Positions 55,938-64,000 of a stretch of 64,000 nucleotides of DNA are shown here, in pieces (position 1 is the stretch's first letter; every line of letters begins with the position of its first letter). The translations under genes and the position numbers were made by a program. The DNA lies in the NCBI RefSeq assembly GCF_028713515.1, contig NZ_JAQTOD010000001.1, positions 62,001-126,000 of the forward strand, read 5' to 3'. The notes under the pieces are model-generated. The model was not told where the DNA came from. It saw only the letters and a program-made list of their open reading frames with translations, and did not search any database. The DNA comes from Sulfurimonas sp. (GTDB lineage: Bacteria > Campylobacterota > Campylobacteria > Campylobacterales > Sulfurimonadaceae).

Positions 55938-56572
55938 TAGTATGTAATCCCCCATACTGAGATATCTAATCTTGATTTTAGTTTATCTTCCGCGGAGATA
56001 TTAAAATCATGTAAATCAACAACTAATTCACTCTGTTCTAGTGAGTTGATAAAGTTTAGTGTATCTGAATGCTTTCCTGTCGCATCTATTGTTATATCCA
56101 GTATATGACCAAAAGATGTATTGCTATCAACATATTTATTTTTTATCGCAACAATTTTGACATTATGTTTTACTGCATTGATTGAAATTGAGTGGAGATA
56201 CTCACCCCATGTTCGCTCATCATATATTAAAGATGAAATAGTTTCTATTTTGCCTTTAATATATTGATTGTTGTTTTTAGTAATTAAAATCTCATCTTTT
56301 GCTTTTATTATTTCTTGTTTTAACATGGCTATTTTTGCTTCTGTATTTACAAGAAGATAATTTTTGTCAACTTCTATTTTTGCACTTAGAGTATCCACTC
56401 TCTCTTTAATTATTTTAAATTTATCAAGAGACAAATCATAAAATGGATATGAAATAGCAGCTGAGATAAAGACAATCATTATATAAATCATCTTTACATC
56501 TTTTTGAGATTTTAATCTAAAAAAAGTATCTATGGATTGTAAAAACTCTTCCGTAATTAATTTGAAATTCAT
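55937..56572 (-). CDS. MshJ/PilO-like inner-membrane protein
   Basis: The 211-residue bitopic protein has a short cytoplasmic N-terminus, a membrane helix (MIYIMIVFISAAISYPFY, about 28-46), a coiled coil (EVDKNYLLVNTEAKIAMLKQ) and a C-terminal ferredoxin-like domain (VKHNVKIVAIKNKYVD ... LDITIDATGKHSDTLN). That is the PilO/GspM/MshJ layout, where it forms a heterodimer with the PilN-type subunit. It overlaps the MshI-like gene by 4 nt. Confidence 0.85.
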   Translation of the reverse strand: MNFKLITEEFLQSIDTFFRLKSQKDVKMIYIMIVFISAAISYPFYDLSLDKFKIIKERVDTLSAKIEVDKNYLLVNTEAKIAMLKQEIIKAKDEILITKNNNQYIKGKIETISSLIYDERTWGEYLHSISINAVKHNVKIVAIKNKYVDSNTSFGHILDITIDATGKHSDTLNFINSLEQSELVVDLHDFNISAEDKLKSRLDISVWGITY

Positions 56573-58122
56573 AATAAGCTCACTTTCAACTCACCAAAAT
56601 ATAATTTTGATTCATTTTCGTATGATATTTTCTCAATAGAAAAATGAAATCTTCCATCATATGTTTTAGTTAAATACTCTATCAGACTTGTTATTTTTTT
56701 GTCGCTCGATGATACAAGACCAAGTCTTAATACTTTTGTTGAAGCTATTTTGCCTTCTACTGTGGCTTCTGCGTATGTTAGCGTTTCGAGCTTAACATTA
56801 TATTTATCTAAATCTTTTGATAGGATATATATTAGTTCTGCTTTTGACGGATAGTTTACTTTAACATCATGTATTTTAATTAAAGTATTCTTTTTCTCAG
56901 TATACTCTTCTTGCTCTTTTTTTAAGATAGTTAATACTTTCTCTTTATCTGCCTCAATACTTTTAATAATAGCTTCTGTTGTTGTTTTAATTCTATGTGT
57001 CTCGTTGTACTTATTTTCCAACAATTTTTCTTGCATAGTCTGGGCATATGTTAATGTCCAGTATGAAATAGGGTATAAAAATGATACAAACAGTGCAGCG
57101 GCACCAAGAAGTATGGCTTTTCCACTCTCTCTCTTTGCAAACTTTGGAGGTCTGTGATATGTTGTAAAATTACACTCATATCTATCTTCTTTCCCAAGAG
57201 TTGTATAAAGATGCATTAAATAGTGTATATGCTCTACATGTTTATTGGAATTTTGAAAACCATAGTCAAAATTAAAATATTTACTTTTTATCCCGAGTTC
57301 TACTTCGGTTATCTCATCTAGTTTTGATTCACTATCTAGTTGAGAATCTATATAAATAATATCAATTTTATCAATATCTAGAGCTCTCTTAACATAAGTT
57401 AAAATATCGCTTATATTTGCAAATATCTCTTTATATAATCTAAGTGTGTCTAATTTGTAAGGACTATTTGTAGTTTTTAAATCTTCAAATGTTAAAAATC
57501 TAATAAATTCATCATACTCTACAAATTCGCCATATAGTTCACAAAATCTCTCATGCATCTGCCTGAAAGAGAAGTTTATGGATTTTGTGTATAAAAATTC
57601 TTTTTCTCTGTAGATTGTAATAGAAGTGTCATTTTCTTGAAAGTATACAAAACAGTGTGTCCCAATATCTTCAATAATCTCCTTTGCATAAAGTGATTTA
57701 AACAGCAGTGGAGATGGAATAATATAATCAATATATTTAACTTTTTCAATAGTGCCTCTAAAAGTATCTTCAATACTTAATGGATCTGCTATGAATATTT
57801 GATAAACCCTATTGTCTTCATCTAGATTATTAAATGTTTCAATGTATTGAATTTGATAAGTTATTGCTTGATCTAGACCTAGTTCGTCATATGCTTTATT
57901 GTTTATAGCATCATACAAGTCTTCGGTTGGAATGTTCTTACTAATCGATATATGACTATTGATAAATCCACTTGTGTTCAGATAAGATATTACATATTGC
58001 TCATTACTATATTGTGGTAGATTGATTTCATTTAAAAAACTGGCTACCGCTGATACATATGAATTTTTATACGGATTAACAGAAAGTACATTGGAGAAAG
58101 AGTGATGTTCTTTTTTACTCAT
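56569..58122 (-). CDS. MshI/PilM-PilN fusion-like protein
   Basis: The 517-residue protein has an N-terminal PilM-like actin-fold region (residues 1-300, for example DLYDAINNKAYDELGLDQAI and HCFVYFQENDTSITIYREKE), one membrane helix (AILLGAAALFVSFLYPISYW, about 336-356), a coiled coil and a C-terminal PilN-like domain. MshI in Vibrio combines the same parts. It heads the MSHA-like set and its ATG overlaps the csd4-like stop (TAATG), so the pilus genes are translationally coupled to a peptidoglycan enzyme. Confidence 0.83.
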   Translation of the reverse strand: MSKKEHHSFSNVLSVNPYKNSYVSAVASFLNEINLPQYSNEQYVISYLNTSGFINSHISISKNIPTEDLYDAINNKAYDELGLDQAITYQIQYIETFNNLDEDNRVYQIFIADPLSIEDTFRGTIEKVKYIDYIIPSPLLFKSLYAKEIIEDIGTHCFVYFQENDTSITIYREKEFLYTKSINFSFRQMHERFCELYGEFVEYDEFIRFLTFEDLKTTNSPYKLDTLRLYKEIFANISDILTYVKRALDIDKIDIIYIDSQLDSESKLDEITEVELGIKSKYFNFDYGFQNSNKHVEHIHYLMHLYTTLGKEDRYECNFTTYHRPPKFAKRESGKAILLGAAALFVSFLYPISYWTLTYAQTMQEKLLENKYNETHRIKTTTEAIIKSIEADKEKVLTILKKEQEEYTEKKNTLIKIHDVKVNYPSKAELIYILSKDLDKYNVKLETLTYAEATVEGKIASTKVLRLGLVSSSDKKITSLIEYLTKTYDGRFHFSIEKISYENESKLYFGELKVSLL

Positions 58123-59432
58123 TATTTAAGATCCCCTTTAAAATGAATTTTAGACATCGCACAAAATTCATTATTTTTATAAAATTCAACTCTATAAACT
58201 AAGCCATCTTCGTCTACGGAAAATCTCTTATCCATATCTTGAAGTCCTACTTTTATACCGCTTTCATCAACAGAACCTTTTGAGGTAAATCCAATAATAT
58301 TTACGCGATAACCATCTCGTTTAATAATACTTAAATCGTCTTTTGCAAAAATATCTGAAGCTTTATTTAATGAAATAAGTTTGTCATCCACGATAGCACT
58401 GAATTTTGGCATACAACTTTCATTCATCTTAAAATATTGCGCTTGTAGTGTCGTTATTTTTTGATTGCCAATCGAGACAACAAAACTATCATCAATTTGC
58501 ATAACACTCCCTAATAGGCTAGAAAACTTAAATACATTATCTTTTGATTTTAGCGGAATGAAGCTTAAAGATTTTTTTATATTGGATAAATCTATATTAA
58601 AATTATCATTTATTGTTAAAATCCCATAATTTTTTATTATATTGTCAAGTGTTTTTTCATTTAAATCAAATTCTCTACTAAATGCTATCCCCATTATGTG
58701 CATAAACTCTTCTATTGCGGCGAGATGATAGAAAACTTTTTGAGACAGAGTTGAGAGATTTTTACTGCTCTCTAGAGCAAAGGCTGGTTTGTTGTTGTTA
58801 ACTGAGAAGTATGTTAAAGACAACTGCATGGCTTCATCTTCAAATTTTGTATTCGTATTTTTAACATCAAAGCTGTGATGGTCCTCTATTAGCTTGTTGT
58901 TGATTCTGTTTTTAATATCAAGTGCTATTTTATTTAAATCACCAAATGGCTGATCTTTATTCAAGATACATTGATCAATAACGCAGGTTTGTCCCCATGC
59001 ATTAGGGTTAAATATGCTCCCTTTGCCTGTTTTTCTATAAAACCCATGCCCATCATGAAGATTTAAAATTAAAGATACATTTTTATCTAATATAATATTT
59101 TTAATCTCTTGAATAATTTGCTTATCTTTATCTTTATCATCAATTAAAGAGAATTTTCTGTTCATATCTCCATTAATGCCTCTTTGGTTATTTTGAATAC
59201 TTTCTTGATTTAAGTTTGGAACAATCCAGAGATTTTTCGAGTTAATTCTGTAGTGTGATGCTAGAATTGATGCAGCAAAATAACCACCTGGCTCATCGCC
59301 ATGGATACCACCTATAACAAGTAGTGTCGTGTTTGAATCATTGTTGTTTTTTTTTATTAGCTGAATTTGAGCGTAAGCACTTGAGTGAAAAAAAATAGAT
59401 ACTAAAAGCATTTTTAATAAGATAGATTTCAT
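58122..59432 (-). CDS. csd4: M14-family DL-carboxypeptidase, Csd4/Pgp1-like
   Basis: The 436-residue zinc carboxypeptidase with a signal peptide (SILLKMLLVSIFFHSSAYA) trims the tripeptide of peptidoglycan to dipeptide in Helicobacter (Csd4) and Campylobacter (Pgp1), setting helical shape. The zinc site reads VIGGIHGDEPGG (H44, E47) and NLHDGHG (H126). Helicobacter Csd4 carries Gln in the first position (Q46, E49, H128, from memory), so this protein has the ordinary His. It follows csd6 by 6 nt. Confidence 0.9.
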   Translation of the reverse strand: MKSILLKMLLVSIFFHSSAYAQIQLIKKNNNDSNTTLLVIGGIHGDEPGGYFAASILASHYRINSKNLWIVPNLNQESIQNNQRGINGDMNRKFSLIDDKDKDKQIIQEIKNIILDKNVSLILNLHDGHGFYRKTGKGSIFNPNAWGQTCVIDQCILNKDQPFGDLNKIALDIKNRINNKLIEDHHSFDVKNTNTKFEDEAMQLSLTYFSVNNNKPAFALESSKNLSTLSQKVFYHLAAIEEFMHIMGIAFSREFDLNEKTLDNIIKNYGILTINDNFNIDLSNIKKSLSFIPLKSKDNVFKFSSLLGSVMQIDDSFVVSIGNQKITTLQAQYFKMNESCMPKFSAIVDDKLISLNKASDIFAKDDLSIIKRDGYRVNIIGFTSKGSVDESGIKVGLQDMDKRFSVDEDGLVYRVEFYKNNEFCAMSKIHFKGDLK

Positions 59433-59438
59433 GATATC

Positions 59439-60407
59439 TTATTTTTCTGTGAGTATTTTTATTTTTTTATTCTTATCAAGCTCTATAATTAAAGTTTTTT
59501 CACCGTTAAATTTGAATGAATCAGATTTGTATAACTCTTTAAAATTTATTTGATAGATATTTGAAGAGTTCGGATATGGAATAACATTGATATCATTAAA
59601 TACTATGCTTTTTCTCTCATTCTTTTTAAAAATTCTATTTTTATAATCTTTAAACTGCTGAAATGCAACCCCATCTTCTCTCACAAAGTCTTGAGAGTAA
59701 AAATTAAGATAATTGTCCAACTCATCATAAATCCAACTATATCTCCACGCATAAAGTTGAGATAGTATTGATGCAAAAACTTCCTTTTGTGCATTTTGTT
59801 TTGTCTTAACATCGTCAATAATAATTAGAGTTTTTGCCATATCAATATTTCTATTTAAGCACTCAATACTTTGATTATTTATTACTATACAACCTCTTGT
59901 GAATTCGTTTCTATTTTCTTGTTCTGGAAGACCATGTATCCATATACCTGAGCCATTTTTCCCCTTGTATGTGTCATATACATTTGGATAAGAAGTCACG
60001 AATGCCAATGGTCCATAAAATGGATCTAACTGTGTATCTTTTGAGAGTTTATTGACTATCGTATAGATTCCTATGGGAGTCTTGTGATCACCTTCTTTTA
60101 CTTTGTCGCCTTTTAATTTGCCAGTAAAAGCGTTGTATCTCTTTTTAAATTTAAAATTACCATTTTGCTCTTGAGCATAAAACTCCAGTGTTTGCTCGGA
60201 TTTGTCGCATATAAGAAGGTTTGAGTATGACTCAAGATACCCAAAAGATGTATCTTTGCTTCTAACGATGTCGCTCCAATACTTAACACTTGTAAGTTCC
60301 ATATCCATCTGTTTTTCTATGTCGGTTATTCCGTTTAGCCTATAATTTGTTAAAATATCACCAGCATAAAGTGATAAACTGACTAAAATTAAAAAAACTA
60401 TTCTCAT
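59439..60407 (-). CDS. csd6: L,D-transpeptidase-fold carboxypeptidase, Csd6/Pgp2-like
   Basis: The 322-residue protein has a signal peptide (RIVFLILVSLSLYAG), a YkuD catalytic domain with H158 (IWIHGLPEQ) and C173 (FTRGCIVIN), and a C-terminal NTF2-like domain (AWRYSWIYDELDNYLNFYSQ). Csd6/Pgp2 convert tetrapeptides to tripeptides, the substrate of Csd4/Pgp1. Here the two are adjacent; in H. pylori and C. jejuni I recall them in separate loci. It overlaps era by 4 nt. Confidence 0.9.
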   Translation of the reverse strand: MRIVFLILVSLSLYAGDILTNYRLNGITDIEKQMDMELTSVKYWSDIVRSKDTSFGYLESYSNLLICDKSEQTLEFYAQEQNGNFKFKKRYNAFTGKLKGDKVKEGDHKTPIGIYTIVNKLSKDTQLDPFYGPLAFVTSYPNVYDTYKGKNGSGIWIHGLPEQENRNEFTRGCIVINNQSIECLNRNIDMAKTLIIIDDVKTKQNAQKEVFASILSQLYAWRYSWIYDELDNYLNFYSQDFVREDGVAFQQFKDYKNRIFKKNERKSIVFNDINVIPYPNSSNIYQINFKELYKSDSFKFNGEKTLIIELDKNKKIKILTEK

Positions 60408-61321
60408 GACTTGTATCCTATCTCTTCTAAAAATGATTTGTCTTTACTCCACCCTTTTTTGACACTAACTTCTAACTCAAGAAAGGCTTTTTTCCCGCTA
60501 AGTGCTTCTATCTTCTCTCTGGCATATTTGCCAATTCTTTTTATGGTTTCACCACCTTTACCAATCATGATTCCCTTTTGAGAATCTTTTTCGATAATAA
60601 TGGTTGCAAATATTTTATCCAGCCTCTTGTCTTCTTCAATTTTTTCGATTAAAACATCAGACTCGTATGGGATTTCGTCACTTACATTTGCAAAAATACC
60701 TTCCCTGATAAAGCCAGCATAGATATCACGAACAAGTTCGCTCGTTAAATCATCTGGGTCATATAGAAATGGAGAGAGAGGCAATAATTTCGATATTGTG
60801 TTTAGTAGATCTTTATGACCAACTTTTTTAGGAACGGCCATTGGAATCAGTGCTTCAAAAAGGTCTGAAAATTTATTATATTGGGCAATTTTTTTGAAAA
60901 GTTTATCTTGTGATACTTGATCTATTTTACTAAGTACAATAATATGTTTTATCTTGGAGTTGTTAAGTTTTAAAAATTTCTCATAATTCTCAATATTGTC
61001 GGTAACTGGAGCAAGGTAGACAATTAGATCACAATCACCCATGGCTTTTAGTGCTTCATCAAGCATGAACTGATTTAACACTTTTTCTCTCTCGTGAAGT
61101 CCTGGTGTGTCAACAAATATTATTTGCGTGTTTTCGTGCATTACAATTGCATTTGATCTTTTTCTTGTTGCATTTGCCTTTTGGCTAACCATCGCAATAT
61201 TTTCTCCAAGAAGAGAGTTCATAAGTGTGCTTTTTCCAGCATTTGGACGACCGATAAGAGAGACGAAGCCAGCTTTTGAGCCAGTTTCTTTATTGAAACC
61301 TAAAGAGTTTGTTTCAATCAT
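60404..61321 (-). CDS. era: ribosome-biogenesis GTPase Era
   Basis: The 305-residue GTPase has GRPNAGKST (G1), DTPGLHE (G3), LSKIDQV (G4) and a C-terminal KH domain (GIMIGKGGETIKRIGKYARE). It binds the 3' end of 16S rRNA and helps 30S maturation. It is 2 nt after rplI and overlaps csd6 by 4 nt. Confidence 0.97.
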   Translation of the reverse strand: MIETNSLGFNKETGSKAGFVSLIGRPNAGKSTLMNSLLGENIAMVSQKANATRKRSNAIVMHENTQIIFVDTPGLHEREKVLNQFMLDEALKAMGDCDLIVYLAPVTDNIENYEKFLKLNNSKIKHIIVLSKIDQVSQDKLFKKIAQYNKFSDLFEALIPMAVPKKVGHKDLLNTISKLLPLSPFLYDPDDLTSELVRDIYAGFIREGIFANVSDEIPYESDVLIEKIEEDKRLDKIFATIIIEKDSQKGIMIGKGGETIKRIGKYAREKIEALSGKKAFLELEVSVKKGWSKDKSFLEEIGYKS

Positions 61322-61323
61322 TT

Positions 61324-61770
61324 CTATTCGCCTACAACATCAACATGAATTGTTGCGTGTATCGAATGTCCAAGTTTAAAATCTAGGCTATGCTCTCCAA
61401 TCGTCTTAATTGCGGCTTTATCTGTTATGTGTTTTTTGTCAATCTCTATGTTGTGTTGCTCGTTTAAAGCATGGGCAATATCATCTTTTGTAATTGAACC
61501 AAATAGATGACCATTTTGACCAAGTTTCTTTTTGATAACTATTTTAGCTTTATCTAGTTTTTTTGCTATCTCTTTTAGTGAAGCAATCTCTTCTTCTAAA
61601 TCTTTAGCTTCTTGAATTTTTTGCGCAACATGCCCAGCTAATATCTCAGTTGTAGCATGTTTTGCAAGACCTGTTCCGATTAAAAAGTTTTTACCATATC
61701 CATCTTTAACCTCTTTAACTTCACCAGCTTTGCCTAAATTTTTTACATCTTTAATCAGTAATACTTTCAT
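61324..61770 (-). CDS. rplI: 50S ribosomal protein L9
   Basis: The 148-residue L9 has an N-terminal rRNA-binding domain ([20 protein letters not shown]), a long connecting helix and a C-terminal domain ([20 protein letters not shown]). The ATG at 61770 is the family start with AAGGAAAA upstream; the longer frame to 61896 is an artefact. It lies 8 nt after the FTR-rhodanese gene. Confidence 0.97.
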   Translation of the reverse strand: MKVLLIKDVKNLGKAGEVKEVKDGYGKNFLIGTGLAKHATTEILAGHVAQKIQEAKDLEEEIASLKEIAKKLDKAKIVIKKKLGQNGHLFGSITKDDIAHALNEQHNIEIDKKHITDKAAIKTIGEHSLDFKLGHSIHATIHVDVVGE

Positions 61771-61778
61771 CTTTTTCC

Positions 61779-62516
61779 TTATCTCTCTATTTTTCCGCCA
61801 TAAGAGACAATACCATAAGATAAATTCCCTATTTTCGTGTGACCCATATCTCTTAAAATTCTTGCACAGTGAGCGCTTCTGCTGCCAACATGACAATAAA
61901 CAATTATGTTTTCATCTTTACTTAGTTTTGCTTCATCGAGCGTTGGAAAAAAACTGCTTGTTGGTATAAGTTTGTCTGCACCTTCGATATGGCCCATTTG
62001 CCACTCCATATGCTCGCGAACATCTACTAGTTTAAAATCAACCATGCCAATAGCACGAGCTTCAAGCAGTGACTCAAGCTCATCGCTATCCAGCTCTTTT
62101 TTGTTTACTAATACTTGGCACTCTTCTTTTGTTAGACCACGAGAGTGTTGGTGTACTGCGCTCTCCATTCCAAGCTCTAATTTTTTTGCTTCCGCGTACT
62201 CTGGAGTACAATATATCTGACAGTGACACACACCATCTTCTGGAATCTCTTTTTCAATCGCTATAGTGCAAGGACATGTTCTGTTATCTGTACTTTGGAA
62301 TTTTCCATCGACCTCTTCAACCATATAGCATGGACAAAATCTCTTGTTGTACATTACTTTATTTCTAGCAAGTCCAAGTTGTACACCTTCATTTATCTCT
62401 GCCATAGGATTATATTGCCAGTTGAACTGTTTTATGACTTTATCTGTAAATTTAATTGTTTTCTCTAGTTCGGCTTGAAATTCTGGTGAATTCATATCTA
62501 TTTTAATGATACTCAT
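61779..62516 (-). CDS. ferredoxin-thioredoxin reductase catalytic domain fused to rhodanese
   Basis: The 245-residue fusion has an N-terminal FTR catalytic-chain domain with all paired cysteines (CPC 61-63, CPC 81-83, CHC 97-99) that hold a 4Fe-4S cluster next to a redox-active disulfide. It is followed by a helical linker (130-160) and a C-terminal rhodanese domain with Cys208 in [14 protein letters not shown] normally passes electrons from ferredoxin to thioredoxin; the rhodanese part could carry persulfide. It has no signal peptide. The combination suggests ferredoxin-driven sulfur transfer, which is inference. It lies 17 nt after argG. Confidence 0.92.
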   Translation of the reverse strand: MSIIKIDMNSPEFQAELEKTIKFTDKVIKQFNWQYNPMAEINEGVQLGLARNKVMYNKRFCPCYMVEEVDGKFQSTDNRTCPCTIAIEKEIPEDGVCHCQIYCTPEYAEAKKLELGMESAVHQHSRGLTKEECQVLVNKKELDSDELESLLEARAIGMVDFKLVDVREHMEWQMGHIEGADKLIPTSSFFPTLDEAKLSKDENIIVYCHVGSRSAHCARILRDMGHTKIGNLSYGIVSYGGKIER

Positions 62517-62533
62517 ATTTTTTTCCTGGTTCT

Positions 62534-63754
62534 TTATTTTCTATTTTTTCTAGCTTTACCAGCTATTATAAAACGCAGTGCATTGAGCTTAATGAACCCT
62601 GCGGCATCTTTTTGATTATATACAGAATCTTCTTCAAAAGTACAATACTCTGGGTTGAAAAGTGAATACTCAGATGCACGACCAACAACAGTTACATTCC
62701 CTTTGTAGAGTTTTAATCTTACAGTTCCAAATACATTTGTTTGTGATTTGTCAATTGCCGCTTGAAGCATTTCTCTCTCTGGAGAGAACCAAAAGCCGTT
62801 ATAGATAAGTTTTGCATATCTAGGCATCAACTCATCTTTTAGATGTGCCTCTTCTCTATCGAGCGTAATTGACTCAATTGCACGATGAGCTTTAATCATA
62901 ATAGTTCCACCTGGAGTCTCATAACATCCACGGCTTTTCATTCCTACAAATCTGTTTTCTACTATATCTGCGCGACCAATTCCATGTTTTCCGCCAATTT
63001 GATTTAGTGTAGCAAGCATTGTTGCAGGTGAGAGCTCTTCTCCATTTAACGAGACTGGATCACCATTTTTATAGCCGATAGTGATATACTCTGGAGTATC
63101 TGGAGCATCTTCTGGTTTTGTAGTCCAAAGCCACATGCTATCTTCTGGCTCTGCGTTTGGATCCTCTAAAATTCCACCTTCGTATGAGATGTGAAGCAGG
63201 TTTGCATCCATAGAGTATGGAGATTTCTTGCCTTTCTTCTCTATCTGAATTCCATGTTCTGCCGCATATGCTAAAAGTTTTTCTCTTGAGTTTAGATCCC
63301 ACTCCCTCCATGGAGCGATAATTGTCAGCGTTGAATCTTTGCCTAAATAACCCATCTCAAAACGAACCTGATCATTTCCTTTCCCAGTTGCACCATGACT
63401 TACGCCATCGGCGCCAGTGATATGAGCGATTTCAACTTGTCTTTTTGCAATTAGGGGTCTTGCAATTGAGGTTCCTAAAAGGTACTCTCCCTCATAGATG
63501 GCATTAGCTCTAAACATTGGGAATACATAGTCTTTTACAAACTCTTCTCTTAAGTCGTCAATAAAAATATTTTCAGGTTTAATGCCTAAAGATAGCGCTT
63601 TAATTCGAGCTGGTTCAACTTCTTCTCCTTGACCAATATCCGCAGTAAAAGTTACAACTTCGCATTTATACTCGTCTTGAAGCCATTTTAAGATTACGCT
63701 TGTGTCTAATCCACCAGAGTAAGCCAGAACTACTTTTTTAACATTTTTTTTCAT
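62534..63754 (-). CDS. argG: argininosuccinate synthase
   Basis: The 406-residue enzyme of arginine synthesis has the ATP pyrophosphatase loop [31 protein letters not shown] and [13 protein letters not shown]. It joins citrulline and aspartate. Its strong start region (63755-63800) probably drives the following 14 genes down to 48680. About 156 nt of AT-rich DNA separate it from flaG. Confidence 0.98.
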   Translation of the reverse strand: MKKNVKKVVLAYSGGLDTSVILKWLQDEYKCEVVTFTADIGQGEEVEPARIKALSLGIKPENIFIDDLREEFVKDYVFPMFRANAIYEGEYLLGTSIARPLIAKRQVEIAHITGADGVSHGATGKGNDQVRFEMGYLGKDSTLTIIAPWREWDLNSREKLLAYAAEHGIQIEKKGKKSPYSMDANLLHISYEGGILEDPNAEPEDSMWLWTTKPEDAPDTPEYITIGYKNGDPVSLNGEELSPATMLATLNQIGGKHGIGRADIVENRFVGMKSRGCYETPGGTIMIKAHRAIESITLDREEAHLKDELMPRYAKLIYNGFWFSPEREMLQAAIDKSQTNVFGTVRLKLYKGNVTVVGRASEYSLFNPEYCTFEEDSVYNQKDAAGFIKLNALRFIIAGKARKNRK

Positions 63755-63892
63755 ATAACAGCCCTTGTAAAATAAATAATTGTTGGGATTTTACAACAAA
63801 AGAGTTTAAAAGAGAGTTAGTTGTGCGAGGGTAAGTCTCTGATATAATTTAGTGCAGAGTTTTGCTAGATAAATCTTAAAAGAATAAATGCG

Positions 63893-63925
63893 GATACAAA
63901 AGAGCTTTTATTACCCTTTTGTATC
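63893..63925. repeat. 10-bp inverted repeat across the flaG stop codon
   Basis: GATACAAAAG (63893-63902) and CTTTTGTATC (63916-63925) are exact reverse complements with a 13-nt loop holding the flaG stop. No T run follows on the minus strand, so it is at best a weak terminator or an mRNA-end stabiliser. Confidence 0.45.
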
Positions 63926-64000
63926 AAATAGTATCCCAGTAACTTCTTGCATTTTTGGAAGAAAATCAGCTGCTTGTTCCGCTGGAAATCTTCTTAGTAG
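63911..64000 (-). CDS. flaG: flagellar protein FlaG, C-terminal fragment (5' part beyond window)
   Basis: The last 29 codons and TAA (63911-63913) of a minus-strand gene are present. The sequence RRFPAEQAADFLPKMQEVTG followed by ILFDTKG matches the FlaG C-terminus, where a Pro-Glu helix and a final G-x-x-FDTKG are conserved. FlaG is a small protein that limits flagellar filament length. The rest of the gene lies outside the window. Confidence 0.75.
   Translation of the reverse strand, partial: LLRRFPAEQAADFLPKMQEVTGILFDTKG

Noticed and set aside
61771..61896. Longer N-terminus for L9
   Set aside because: L9 begins with MKVLLIKDV in the family; the added residues overlap the upstream gene's 3' end.

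Overview
The window is a compact, AT-rich, gene-dense bacterial chromosome segment that most resembles a free-living Campylobacterota (Epsilonproteobacteria), probably Sulfurimonas or a close relative. The main evidence is the block rplU-rpmA-obg-proB-fmt-birA-parA-parB-atpF'-F-H-A-G-D-C-tolQ-tolR-tolA-tolB-pal-cpoB-slyD-fabD-mtn-ttcA. I recall the same order from Campylobacter jejuni. Other support is the pair of Csd4/Csd6-like peptidoglycan trimming enzymes, the ATP synthase locus carrying b and b' but no a or c subunit, and many TTG/GTG starts. I found no rRNA, tRNA, CRISPR array, insertion sequence or prophage. The species assignment is inference from gene content; no search was run.

Layout. 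1-1280 (minus): a polyferredoxin-like protein cut by the window edge and a TorD-like chaperone, probably the start of a molybdoenzyme (formate dehydrogenase type) operon. 1400-7650: mostly single genes, namely a CopD-like membrane protein with an apparent AUU start, a chemoreceptor with a CZB zinc domain, a secreted rhodanese, a DUF445 membrane protein, a Cys-tailed small protein, an S4 protein and a cold-shock protein with a long leader. 7671-10918 (minus): ackA-pta. 11006: a small lipoprotein. 11266-19384 (minus): one chemotaxis operon, cheY-cheW-mcp-STAS-cheA-cheR-pseudokinase-cheD-cheB. 19385-19728: a 344-nt gap that may hold a micro-ORF with its own terminator. 19729-26946: a lipoprotein, a metallo-aminopeptidase, an unassigned protein paired with a cytosolic trypsin-like protease, an M3 oligopeptidase and a secreted EEP-family hydrolase.

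27153-48627 (plus) is the long conserved run. It covers ribosomal proteins and Obg, biosynthesis and partition genes, the F1 part of ATP synthase with the b/b' stalk, the complete Tol-Pal envelope system, SlyD, a degenerate sigma54-activator-like protein, FabD, a nitrilase-fold hydrolase, Mtn, a TtcA-like protein missing one expected cysteine, and a YebC-family regulator.

48680-63754 (minus) is a nearly gap-free 15-gene run: argG, a ferredoxin-thioredoxin-reductase/rhodanese fusion, rplI, era, csd6-like, csd4-like, then an MSHA-type assembly set in the order I-J-K-L-M-N-(unknown)-E-G with no pilin genes. C. jejuni's Cts natural-transformation machine is related, so the set may serve DNA uptake, secretion or a pilus. 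The last 90 bases hold the 3' end of flaG (minus).

The least routine items are the protease/partner cassette (21584-23985), the pseudo-histidine kinase in the chemotaxis operon, the FTR-rhodanese fusion, the pilin-less MSHA-like set coupled to cell-shape enzymes, and the altered TtcA cysteine motif.
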